DNA of 9,181 nucleotides. It comes from an uncultured Candidatus Pelagibacter sp. Lineage in GTDB: Bacteria > Pseudomonadota > Alphaproteobacteria > Pelagibacterales > Pelagibacteraceae. Below are positions 1-6,092 of the stretch, one piece after another (the stretch's first letter is position 1; each line of letters starts with the position of its first letter). The stretch covers positions 1 to 9,181 of the forward strand of contig CAJQSU010000007.1 in NCBI GenBank assembly GCA_905616435.1. The letters are read 5' to 3'. Position numbers and translations under genes: made by a program. The notes beneath the pieces were generated by a model. It made no database searches. It was not told the DNA's origin and saw only the letters and a list, made by a program, of their open reading frames with translations.

Positions 1-374
1 ATGCTTTTGAATGGGCAACAAAGAAAGAAATTGAAAAAGTTAAAAAGATGATTTTAAGAATTAATGACTTTATGATTGGAATGTTTAGAGGAGTCGGTAT
101 TAAACTAATAGATTTTAAACTTGAGTTTGGAAGATTTAAATCTGATGGAAAGTCCGAGGTTATTTTGGCTGATGAAATAAGCCCTGATACATGCAGACTT
201 TGGGATAGTATTACAGACAAGAAATTAGACAAAGATAGATTTAGAAAAGATTTAGGAGACCTTATTCCCGCTTATACTGAAGTGGCTAAAAGACTCGGTA
301 TACTTCACGAACAATCAAATGTTTCAGCTGTAAATATTACAAAGCTATCCTCTGTAAAAAGAAAGCATAAATGA
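1..374 (+). CDS. purC: Phosphoribosylaminoimidazole-succinocarboxamide synthase (SAICAR synthetase), C-terminal half, 5' truncated by window
   Basis: This enzyme joins aspartate to CAIR with ATP to make SAICAR in cytosolic de novo purine synthesis. The reading frame is open from base 3 to the TGA at 372-374, giving 123 visible residues, about half of a usual PurC of roughly 240 residues. The ATG at 48 is an internal methionine, because the frame continues upstream in PurC-like sequence (AFEWATKKEIEKVKK). Family hallmarks are the IDFKLEFGRF strand (nt 108-137), the very conserved ADEISPDTCRLWD motif (nt 168-206) and LDKDRFRKDLG (nt 225-257). Its last codons overlap the purS start in an ATGA junction, consistent with a purC-purS-purQ-purL operon and translational coupling. 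The start and promoter lie outside the window. The identification is firm; only completeness is unknown. Confidence 0.96.
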   Translation, partial: AFEWATKKEIEKVKKMILRINDFMIGMFRGVGIKLIDFKLEFGRFKSDGKSEVILADEISPDTCRLWDSITDKKLDKDRFRKDLGDLIPAYTEVAKRLGILHEQSNVSAVNITKLSSVKRKHK

Positions 375-613
375 AAGTCTCAGTAATTATCACTCTTAAA
401 AAAGATGTTCTTGATCCTCAAGGAAAAGTTATTCACCAAACATTAGATGGTATGGGTTTCAGTGATATTGATGAAATAAGACAAGGGAAATACTTTGAAA
501 TTAACACTAAAGAAACAGACCAAAAAAAAGCTAAAGATAAAGTTGAAGAAATGTGCAAAAAACTTTTAGCCAACCTTGTTATTGAAAATTATAAAATTAT
601 TGATGCTCAATAA
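371..613 (+). CDS. purS: Phosphoribosylformylglycinamidine synthase subunit PurS
   Basis: PurS is the small subunit of the three-part FGAM synthase (PurS/PurQ/PurL), which converts FGAR, glutamine and ATP to FGAM. In characterised systems a PurS dimer bridges the glutaminase and the synthetase and helps form the ammonia channel. The protein is 80 residues, the normal length. It starts with a beta strand, MKVSVIITLKKDVLDPQGKV, and the conserved G(M)GF region at about residues 27-30, followed by VxEIRQGKYFEI-like sequence typical of the family. The ATG overlaps the purC stop by 4 nt and there is a 3-nt gap to purQ. No clear Shine-Dalgarno precedes it, so re-initiation from purC translation is likely. 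Having a separate purS fits the presence of the short PurL rather than the long fused PurL of gammaproteobacteria. Confidence 0.95.
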   Translation: MKVSVIITLKKDVLDPQGKVIHQTLDGMGFSDIDEIRQGKYFEINTKETDQKKAKDKVEEMCKKLLANLVIENYKIIDAQ

Positions 614-616
614 TTA

Positions 617-1300
617 ATGAAATCTTCAGTTATTACTTTTCCGGGGTCTAATTGTGATAGAGACATTGATGTTGCCTTAAAGCAATTTGGATTTAAAAAT
701 AAGATGGTTTGGCATAATGATATTGAGCTTCCAAAAAGTGATTTAGTTGTTCTTCCTGGGGGCTTTTCTTATGGTGATTACTTAAGATGCGGGAGTATGG
801 CCTCAAAATCAAAAATAATGAAGTCTGTAATTAATTTTGCAAATTCTGGTGGAATGGTAATGGGTATTTGCAATGGTTTTCAAATCTTAGTTGAAGCAGG
901 TTTGTTGCCTGGTGTTTTGCTAAGAAACAAATATCTAGAATTTATTTGTAAAAATGTTTTTGTGAAAATTAATAATAAACAAAATACTTATTTTAGAAAT
1001 ATCGATAATGATATTTTAGAATTACATATAGCTCATAATGAGGGAAACTACTTTTGTACTAACGATCAATTAAAAGAAATTCATGACAATGAACAAATAG
1101 CTATAAACTATTGTAACAAAAATGGTCAAATCAATGATCAATTTAATCCAAATGGATCAACTGAAAATATTGCAGGTATATTTAATAAAGAAAAAAATGT
1201 TTTAGGGATGATGCCCCATCCTGAAAGAATGATTGATAAATCGTTGTCTGGTGAAGATGGGTCTCTTTTTTTTAATAACTTAATAAATAATATTAAATGA
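617..1300 (+). CDS. purQ: Phosphoribosylformylglycinamidine synthase subunit PurQ (glutamine amidotransferase)
   Basis: PurQ hydrolyses glutamine and passes ammonia to PurL for FGAM synthesis. It is a class I (triad) glutamine amidotransferase of 227 residues, normal for the family. The N-terminus has the PurQ signature FPGSNCDRD (residues 8-16) and the [14 protein letters not shown] loop (46-59). The nucleophile is Cys85 in GICNGFQ (83-89). The other triad residues are His201 and Glu203 in MPHPERM (199-205). The middle segment (about 105-135) is Asn/Lys-rich and looks shortened or diverged, as expected in an AT-rich genome. It begins 3 nt after purS with no obvious Shine-Dalgarno and ends in an ATGA overlap with purL, so subunit production is probably coupled. 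All catalytic residues are present. Confidence 0.97.
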   Translation: MKSSVITFPGSNCDRDIDVALKQFGFKNKMVWHNDIELPKSDLVVLPGGFSYGDYLRCGSMASKSKIMKSVINFANSGGMVMGICNGFQILVEAGLLPGVLLRNKYLEFICKNVFVKINNKQNTYFRNIDNDILELHIAHNEGNYFCTNDQLKEIHDNEQIAINYCNKNGQINDQFNPNGSTENIAGIFNKEKNVLGMMPHPERMIDKSLSGEDGSLFFNNLINNIK

Positions 1301-3489
1301 TAGTAAGCGAACAAGTTGCTATAGATCACGGTCTTAAAAAAGATGAATATAAAAAAATATGTGAACTACTTAAAAGAACTCCAAACATTACTGAACTTGG
1401 AATATTTTCAGCAATGTGGAATGAACATTGTTCCTATAAATCGTCTCGGCTTCATTTAAAAAAACTACCTACTAAAGGAAAACAAGTAATACAAGGACCT
1501 GGTGAAAATGCTGGTATAATTGATATTGGAGATGATGATGCAATCGTTTTTAAAATTGAAAGCCATAATCATCCTTCTTTCATTGAACCCTATCAAGGTG
1601 CGGCAACTGGAGTGGGTGGCATTATGCGGGATATTTTTACAATGGGCGCAAGACCTATTGCAAATTTAAATTCAATACATTTTGGCTCGCCTCAACATAA
1701 AAAAACAAAAAATTTACTAAGAGGTGTGGTTAGCGGCATTGGAGGGTATGGAAATTGTATCGGGATTCCAACAATTGCAGGTCAAACGAGTTTTGATAGC
1801 TCATATAATGGAAATATCTTGGTTAATGCAATGACCTTAGGTTTAGTTAAAAAGAATAAGATTTTTTACTCAAAAGCTGCAGGATTAAATAAACCTGTTA
1901 TTTATGTGGGTTCAAAAACAGGTCGCGATGGAATTCATGGTGCCAGTATGGCTTCAGCAAGTTTTGATGAAAAAATTGAAGAAAAAAAACCTACTGTTCA
2001 GGTTGGCGATCCCTTCACAGAAAAATTATTACTTGAAGCATGTCTAGAATTAATGACTGGTGACTCCATTATTGCAATACAAGATATGGGGGCTGCAGGA
2101 TTAACCTCTTCAAGTATAGAAATGGCCTCAAAAGGAAACCTGGGCATTGAAATAGATTTAAACAAGGTACCTACAAGAGAAGCAAGCATGACACCTTATG
2201 AAATTATGCTTTCTGAAAGCCAAGAGCGTATGTTGATTGTGCTTGAAAACGGTAAAGAGGAACAAGCTAAGAAAATTTTTGATAAGTGGAACTTAGATTT
2301 TGCTGTGATTGGTAAAACAACTAAGTCAAAAAAAATAGAACTTTTTTTTGATGATATGCAGGTTGCCAATATTCCTATAAATACATTGGTTGAGAATTCA
2401 CCAATGTATGATCGTAAATGGAAAAAATCAAAATTACCTAAAAAAAATAAGATTAAAAAAGAAGACCTAAATAATTTAAAAATAATAGATGTATTAAAGA
2501 AAGTTTTATCAAATCCTAATGTATGCAGTAAAGAATGGATTTGGCAACAATATGACCATACAGTTATGGGAGACACGATCCAAAAACCTGGGGGTGACTC
2601 AGGTGTTGTGCGGGTTCACGGAACTAACAAAGCTGTAGCCGCATCTGTAGATTCTTCGGCTGTTTATTGTTGGGCACATCCTCTTACAGGGGGTAAGCAA
2701 GTAGTTTGTGAAAGTTTTAGAAATCTTATTTCAGTTGGAGCAAAACCTGTTGCAATAACAAATTGTTTAAATTTTGGTAGTCCAGAAAATGAAGAAAATA
2801 TGGGCGAGTTTGTAGAGTGTGTTCAGGGGATTGGTGAAGCAAGTGAGTATCTCAAATTCCCAGTTGTTTCAGGTAATGTTTCTTTCTATAATCAGACAAA
2901 AGAAGTTGGAATTAAGCCTACTCCAACCATTGGTGGTGTTGGGTTGATAAAAGATTACCATAAAATGATTACCATGGACTTAAAAAAAGTTGGTAATCTT
3001 GTTCTGGTGATTGGTAAAACTGAAGGTCATATAGATCAAAGCTTATTTGCTAGAAATATTTTGGATGAAAAAAATGGCCCTCCTCCAGAAATAAATCTCT
3101 TCAATGAAAAAAATAATGGGGAAACTTTATTAAAATTAATTGATGATGAGTTGATTAAAAGTGCTCATGATGTTTCTTTGGGTGGGATTATTACTGCAAT
3201 TAGCAAAATGTGTATCAAAGGAAATAAGGGAGTAAATCTTAAAAAACCTAAATATCTGATCAATGAAATAGAGTATTTTTTTGCTGAAGACCAAGGAAGG
3301 TATTTAATTGAAATAACCAAGAAAGATCACAAAAAAGTAACTGATATACTTGATAAAAATGCAGTTCATTTTGATGAACTTGGTACAATAAATGAAGATC
3401 AACTGTATATTAATGATAAGACAAAAGTTACAATTGACGAATTAAAAACTTCTAATACAAGTTGGTTAATTAATTTTATGAACAAATAA
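1297..3489 (+). CDS. purL: Phosphoribosylformylglycinamidine synthase subunit PurL (small type)
   Basis: This is the synthetase subunit of FGAM synthase, which uses ATP and PurQ-derived ammonia to amidate FGAR. Its 730 residues match the short PurL that needs PurS and PurQ, not the ~1300-residue fused enzyme. It has the expected internal repeat of two AIR-synthase-like N/C modules. Motifs are [10 protein letters not shown] (41-50, catalytic His region), ESHNHPS (88-94), a Gly-rich loop [12 protein letters not shown] (101-112), DMGAAG (263-268) and ESQERM (307-312). In the second half there are [13 protein letters not shown] (431-443), GNVSFYNQT (526-534), SAHDVSLGG (622-630) and FAEDQGRYL (662-670). 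A Lys-rich linker at about 374-392 separates the halves. The start overlaps the purQ stop (ATGA) and the stop shares a base with the bolA start (TAATG). It is complete and shows no missing motif. Confidence 0.98.
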   Translation: MIVSEQVAIDHGLKKDEYKKICELLKRTPNITELGIFSAMWNEHCSYKSSRLHLKKLPTKGKQVIQGPGENAGIIDIGDDDAIVFKIESHNHPSFIEPYQGAATGVGGIMRDIFTMGARPIANLNSIHFGSPQHKKTKNLLRGVVSGIGGYGNCIGIPTIAGQTSFDSSYNGNILVNAMTLGLVKKNKIFYSKAAGLNKPVIYVGSKTGRDGIHGASMASASFDEKIEEKKPTVQVGDPFTEKLLLEACLELMTGDSIIAIQDMGAAGLTSSSIEMASKGNLGIEIDLNKVPTREASMTPYEIMLSESQERMLIVLENGKEEQAKKIFDKWNLDFAVIGKTTKSKKIELFFDDMQVANIPINTLVENSPMYDRKWKKSKLPKKNKIKKEDLNNLKIIDVLKKVLSNPNVCSKEWIWQQYDHTVMGDTIQKPGGDSGVVRVHGTNKAVAASVDSSAVYCWAHPLTGGKQVVCESFRNLISVGAKPVAITNCLNFGSPENEENMGEFVECVQGIGEASEYLKFPVVSGNVSFYNQTKEVGIKPTPTIGGVGLIKDYHKMITMDLKKVGNLVLVIGKTEGHIDQSLFARNILDEKNGPPPEINLFNEKNNGETLLKLIDDELIKSAHDVSLGGIITAISKMCIKGNKGVNLKKPKYLINEIEYFFAEDQGRYLIEITKKDHKKVTDILDKNAVHFDELGTINEDQLYINDKTKVTIDELKTSNTSWLINFMNK

Positions 3490-3719
3490 TGGCAATGGAT
3501 TTAAAAGAAATCGAGAATTTAATTAAAGAAGCCTTAGCAGATGCTATTGTTGAAATTCAAGATTTAGCAGGTGATGGTAATCATTACTCAGCTACAGTAA
3601 CTTCATCTCAATTTTCAGGTAAAAGTAAAATTGAACAACATAAAATGGTATATAATTCTCTTAAAGGTAAAATGGGTAATGAATTACATGCGCTGGCAAT
3701 TAAAACAAAGGAACAATAA
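3489..3719 (+). CDS. bolA: BolA family protein (iron-sulfur cluster handling, CGFS glutaredoxin partner)
   Basis: This small protein of 76 residues has the BolA/class II KH-like fold. Visible features are the [17 protein letters not shown]-terminal helix, the LAGDGNHYSATV loop and strand (26-37), SGKSKIEQHKMVY (43-55, the family signature) and ELHALAIKT (65-73) with the invariant His67. His32 sits in the loop where the second, variable [2Fe-2S] ligand of BolA-Grx complexes usually lies. BolA proteins pair with monothiol CGFS glutaredoxins, and such a gene follows immediately, sharing one base (TAATG). The purL-bolA-grxD order is common in alphaproteobacteria. The M1 start at 3489 overlaps the purL stop by one base. 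A start at M3 (3495) is possible, but the MAMD form is the usual one. The cellular role, whether Fe-S delivery or iron sensing, is inferred from the family. Confidence 0.93.
   Translation: MAMDLKEIENLIKEALADAIVEIQDLAGDGNHYSATVTSSQFSGKSKIEQHKMVYNSLKGKMGNELHALAIKTKEQ
3707..3713 (+). promoter_or_regulatory. Shine-Dalgarno sequence for grxD
   Basis: AAAGGAA lies inside the end of bolA, with AAGGA ending 6 nt before the grxD ATG at 3719. It is the one clear Shine-Dalgarno among the plus-strand genes whose starts are visible; purS, purQ, purL and bolA have only A-rich or no purine signal. It supports the ATG at 3719 as the grxD start. Confidence 0.6.
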
Positions 3720-4051
3720 TGGATGATCAAACAAAAAATTTAATTCAAAATCATATTGATACAAAAGAAGTGTGTTTATTTATGAAGGGAACACCAGATG
3801 CGCCTCAATGTGGGTTTTCAATGGCAGTTACAAACATGCTAAAACTTCTTGAGATAAACTTTCAAAGTGTAAATGTTTTGGAAGATCAAAACATTAGAGA
3901 AGGAATTAAAGTTTTTAGTGATTGGCCTACTATCCCTCAACTATATATTAAAAAAGAATTTGTTGGTGGTTGTGACATTGTTAAAGAAATGTACGAAAAT
4001 GGTGAGCTTAAAAAAATTCTTGAAGAAAAAAAGATTAATTTTAAAAAATAA
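3719..4051 (+). CDS. grxD: Monothiol glutaredoxin, CGFS type (Grx4/GrxD family)
   Basis: This is a single-domain monothiol glutaredoxin of 110 residues, the usual size. Such proteins bind a glutathione-ligated [2Fe-2S] cluster as dimers or with BolA and pass clusters to targets; they are poor classical thiol reductases. Motifs are FMKGTPDAPQCGFS (21-34) with the active Cys31 in CGFS and the upstream Lys23, WPTIPQLYI (69-77) with the cis-proline, and the glutathione-binding GGCDI (83-87). The gene directly follows its likely partner bolA, sharing one base (TAATG), and has its own AAGGA Shine-Dalgarno. It ends the plus-strand block, 32 nt before the end of the convergent methyltransferase gene. 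The protein ends in a Lys-rich tail, as commonly seen in AT-rich genomes. Another open frame over its 3' part is a shadow. Confidence 0.96.
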   Translation: MDDQTKNLIQNHIDTKEVCLFMKGTPDAPQCGFSMAVTNMLKLLEINFQSVNVLEDQNIREGIKVFSDWPTIPQLYIKKEFVGGCDIVKEMYENGELKKILEEKKINFKK

Positions 4052-4065
4052 TCAACTCTTTTCAA

Positions 4066-4085
4066 AATATTTAATCTAAAATATT
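4066..4085. terminator. Possible weak bidirectional hairpin at the convergent junction
   Basis: AATATTT (4066-4072) and AAATATT (4079-4085) form a 7-bp inverted repeat around a 6-nt loop, placed between the grxD stop and the end of the convergent methyltransferase gene. The stem is entirely A/T and no strong T-run follows on either strand, so it would be a weak terminator. Its position is the main argument. In an AT-rich genome such repeats arise often by chance. Confidence 0.25.
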
Positions 4086-4695
4086 ATCTAATTATATTTC
4101 TAAGCAATTTGGAAAAAAATTTTCTTATAAGGACTAATCTTGATATTTTTTCATAATCTTTAAGATCTTTTTCTATTATTTTAAATTTAATAGAATTTTC
4201 CCAATACAGTTCAAGAATTAAACTTTGTCTAAAATATTTAGAAAATTTTTTTATTGTTGAAACTGTAATTACAGGTTCTAAGTATTGGACTTTTTTTGAT
4301 ATTTGTAGTTCATTTTGATTATCATCAAATTCCATGTGCCATAAATGATCTTTCTTATTCTCAAAAACTAAATTATCCTCAAGAATTGTAGGTAACTCAA
4401 TATAACCTCTTGATGATACTCTTTCTAATTCTTTAATAAAGAAATCTACATCAACTACATGCTCAAGCACATGAGAGGCTATCACGAAATCAAACTCTTT
4501 ATCTTTAAAGGGTAAGGATTTTTCATATAATTTTATAAATTTTTTATCCTTATAAAAATTTGATAAATCTTGGACATCACAAATAACTGAAGCTCTATTA
4601 TGAGCGTTATACCCACAGCCAATGTCAAGAATCTTCCAATTAGTGTTATTTTGTAAAAGACTATCTATGAACTCTTTTGAAGATCGTTTGATCAA
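4084..4695 (-). CDS. Class I SAM-dependent methyltransferase of unknown substrate (Methyltransf_11-like), TTG start
   Basis: This 203-residue protein carries a Rossmann-type SAM-binding core: motif I KILDIGCGYNAH (21-32), an acidic residue after the second strand in VICDVQD (38-43), and LPFKDKEFDFVIASHVLEHV (61-80), the segment typical of Methyltransf_11 enzymes. The C-terminal part (about 100-203) has YIELPT and DHLWHMEFD and ends in a basic stretch, so the substrate-binding half is not one I recognise. Similar proteins occur in cell-surface glycan loci, but that is only a suggestion. The start is TTG at 4693-4695: no ATG or GTG is available upstream before an in-frame stop inside rpsD, and the next Met is residue 121. 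The gene begins 5 nt after the rpsD stop, with no clear Shine-Dalgarno, so it probably depends on rpsD transcription and translation. No signal peptide or membrane segment is seen. Confidence 0.8.
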   Translation of the reverse strand: MIKRSSKEFIDSLLQNNTNWKILDIGCGYNAHNRASVICDVQDLSNFYKDKKFIKLYEKSLPFKDKEFDFVIASHVLEHVVDVDFFIKELERVSSRGYIELPTILEDNLVFENKKDHLWHMEFDDNQNELQISKKVQYLEPVITVSTIKKFSKYFRQSLILELYWENSIKFKIIEKDLKDYEKISRLVLIRKFFSKLLRNIIR

Positions 4696-4700
4696 AATTC

Positions 4701-5318
4701 TTATCTTGAGTAATACTCAATTACTAAATTTGGTTCCATCACGATTGGATAAGGTACTTCTTCAAATTTAGGAACTCTAACAAACTTTAATTTTTTATTT
4801 TTTTCATCCATTTTAATATATTCTGGAATTTCTCTTTCTTTATTAGCTAACGCAATATCAATGATTGCTAATTGTTTTGATTTATCTCTAATTTCAATTG
4901 AGTCCTCTTCTTTAACCACGTAACTCCCAATGTTAACTTTTTTTCCATTTACTTTGACATGTCCATGATTAATTAGTTGTCTTGATGAAAAAACTGTAGT
5001 TGCAAATTTAGCTCTATAGATAATTGCATCTAATCTTCTTTCTAAAAGACCAATTAGGTTTTCACTAGTATCACCTTTAAGCATAACGGCTTTTTTATAA
5101 ATATTTCTAAATTGTCTCTCGTTAATATTGCCATAGTAAGCTTTTAGTTTTTGCTTAGCTTGTAATTGAACTCCATAATCGGAAGGTTTTCCTTTTCTAC
5201 CTTGGCCATGTTGTCCGGGTCCATAATCTCTTTTATTAAAAGGACTTTTCGGTCTACCCCATAGGTTAACCTTCAATCTTCTATCTACTTTATGTTTAGA
5301 GTTTAATCTTTTTGTCAT
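4701..5318 (-). CDS. rpsD: 30S ribosomal protein S4
   Basis: S4 is a primary 16S rRNA-binding protein that nucleates assembly of the 30S body and is part of the mRNA entry site. The protein is 205 residues, full length. It opens [15 protein letters not shown] with the N-terminal S4 domain, followed by [20 protein letters not shown] (21-40) and a central helical part. The S4 RNA-binding domain covers about 94-157, including [13 protein letters not shown] (94-106) and [13 protein letters not shown] (113-125). It lacks the zinc-binding cysteines found in some S4 proteins. It lies alone, away from the rpsM-rpsK-rpoA operon where many bacteria keep it, and has a convincing promoter of its own just upstream. 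The predicted leader is only about 6 nt with no Shine-Dalgarno. A SAM methyltransferase gene follows 5 nt downstream. Confidence 0.98.
   Translation of the reverse strand: MTKRLNSKHKVDRRLKVNLWGRPKSPFNKRDYGPGQHGQGRKGKPSDYGVQLQAKQKLKAYYGNINERQFRNIYKKAVMLKGDTSENLIGLLERRLDAIIYRAKFATTVFSSRQLINHGHVKVNGKKVNIGSYVVKEEDSIEIRDKSKQLAIIDIALANKEREIPEYIKMDEKNKKLKFVRVPKFEEVPYPIVMEPNLVIEYYSR
4706..4720 (-). other. Perfect 7+1+7 palindrome at the 3' end of rpsD
   Basis: TTGAGTATTACTCAA reads as TTGAGTA, one base, TACTCAA. It encodes the last residues of S4 (IEYYS) and lies 10 nt before the TTG start of the downstream methyltransferase. As RNA it could form a 5-bp TTGAG/CTCAA stem with a 5-nt loop next to the initiation region. 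No T-run follows, so it is not a standard terminator. It may be chance, because codons constrain it. Confidence 0.3.
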
Positions 5319-5323
5319 TCGAA

Positions 5324-5358
5324 TATGGGGTTTATAAACTCACACATCAGTTTGTCAA
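5324..5358 (-). promoter_or_regulatory. Sigma-70-type promoter for rpsD
   Basis: Read on the minus strand, a perfect -35 box TTGACA (5358-5353) starts immediately after the TGA of the upstream trmJ-type gene. After a 16-nt spacer comes TATAAA (5336-5331) as the -10 box. CCCCAT follows, and the expected start is an A at about 5324, leaving a leader of about 6 nt before the ATG at 5318. There is no Shine-Dalgarno in the leader. The whole promoter fits the 40-nt gap. The C-rich stretch between -10 and the start is striking in such AT-rich DNA and resembles the G/C-rich discriminator of stringently controlled promoters. The hexamers are seen directly; activity, the exact start and the regulation are inferred. 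Confidence 0.72.
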
Positions 5359-6072
5359 TCAACGTTTTTTACCTAAATTAGCAAATACGCTTGATAAAAT
5401 ACGGGTTTCTTTAGCTGATAATTCCATTCTATAGAAAATATTTCTTAGATTTTCCAACATAATTGGCTTCTTTTCATTTGGTTTAAAGAAATTTATTTCA
5501 TCTAAGTTTTGAATACAAAGATTGGTCATTGAAAGTATCTCTTTTTTTGATGCTACTTTTACTTTTTTTGATTTTTTAAAGTTAGAAGTCTTAGAATTAA
5601 TCATGCTTGAAACAAACTGAGCAATAATGATTAAACTGTGAGAAAGATTTAAAGATTTAAAATTAGGATTAGTTGGTATTTGTAATGTGCAGTTAGCATA
5701 ACTTATCTCGTTATTAGATAATCCAGATGCTTCAGAGCCAAAAAGGAAGGCTACTTTTTTACTAAAATCTATTTCTTTTAAACCTTCCAATTGAATATGT
5801 TTGATATTTTTATTTCTAAATCTTGCTGATGTTGCAATAACATAGTCAATATTCTTTAAGGCAGGTTCTAAATTATCAAATACCTTGCTTGTTTTTATAA
5901 TATTTTTAGCTCCTACTGATGTTGCTAAAATCTTATCATTTGGAAAAATTGGTTTTGGATCAATAACAATTAATTTTTGAAAATTAAAATTTTTCATTCC
6001 TCTTGCACAAGCACCTATATTTTCAGAAAGTTGGGGCTTATGTAAAATGAAAGTAATATTATTGGGTATCAT
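5359..6072 (-). CDS. trmJ: TrmJ-type RNA 2'-O-methyltransferase (SpoU/SPOUT family)
   Basis: This is a SpoU-class knotted SAM methyltransferase of 237 residues. TrmJ methylates the 2'-OH of nucleotide 32 in the tRNA anticodon loop; this substrate is the best family match, not proven here. Motif 1 is ENIGACARGMKNF (17-29) with Asn18 and Arg24. Motif 2 is FLFGSEASGLSNNE (109-122) with Glu114. Motif 3 is IPTNPNFKSLNLSHS (132-146) with Ser140 and Asn142. The C-terminal extension (about 190-237, FFKPNEKKPIMLENLRNIF and onward) resembles alphaproteobacterial TrmJ homologues. Motif 2 reads GSEASGL where many relatives have GRE or GPE, a mild variation. It lies 20 nt after cimA with no Shine-Dalgarno, so it is probably co-transcribed with cysS-cimA. 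The ATG at 6072 agrees with the family N-terminus. Confidence 0.88.
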   Translation of the reverse strand: MIPNNITFILHKPQLSENIGACARGMKNFNFQKLIVIDPKPIFPNDKILATSVGAKNIIKTSKVFDNLEPALKNIDYVIATSARFRNKNIKHIQLEGLKEIDFSKKVAFLFGSEASGLSNNEISYANCTLQIPTNPNFKSLNLSHSLIIIAQFVSSMINSKTSNFKKSKKVKVASKKEILSMTNLCIQNLDEINFFKPNEKKPIMLENLRNIFYRMELSAKETRILSSVFANLGKKR

Positions 6073-6092
6073 AACTAATGATGTGTCAAAAT

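Noticed and set aside
48..374. A short separate gene starting at the ATG at 48
   Set aside because: The frame runs open to the window's left edge with PurC-like residues, so this ATG is internal to purC.
2196..2576. A 126-codon open frame on the minus strand within purL
   Set aside because: It lies opposite a well-conserved PurL segment, has no recognisable motif, and its composition is what the antisense of this gene gives. Likewise the minus-strand frames at 1138-1329 and 1998-2189.
3873..4079. A 68-codon plus-strand frame overlapping the end of grxD
   Set aside because: It is a +1-type shadow of grxD with Lys/Leu-rich low-complexity content and no start signal; grxD in this region has clear glutaredoxin motifs.
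6073..6092. A second TTGACA on the minus strand (6089-6084) in the cimA-trmJ gap, as a possible trmJ promoter
   Set aside because: The only -10-like sequence (TATGAT) is 12 nt away, too close, and overlaps the trmJ start codon. No workable promoter results.
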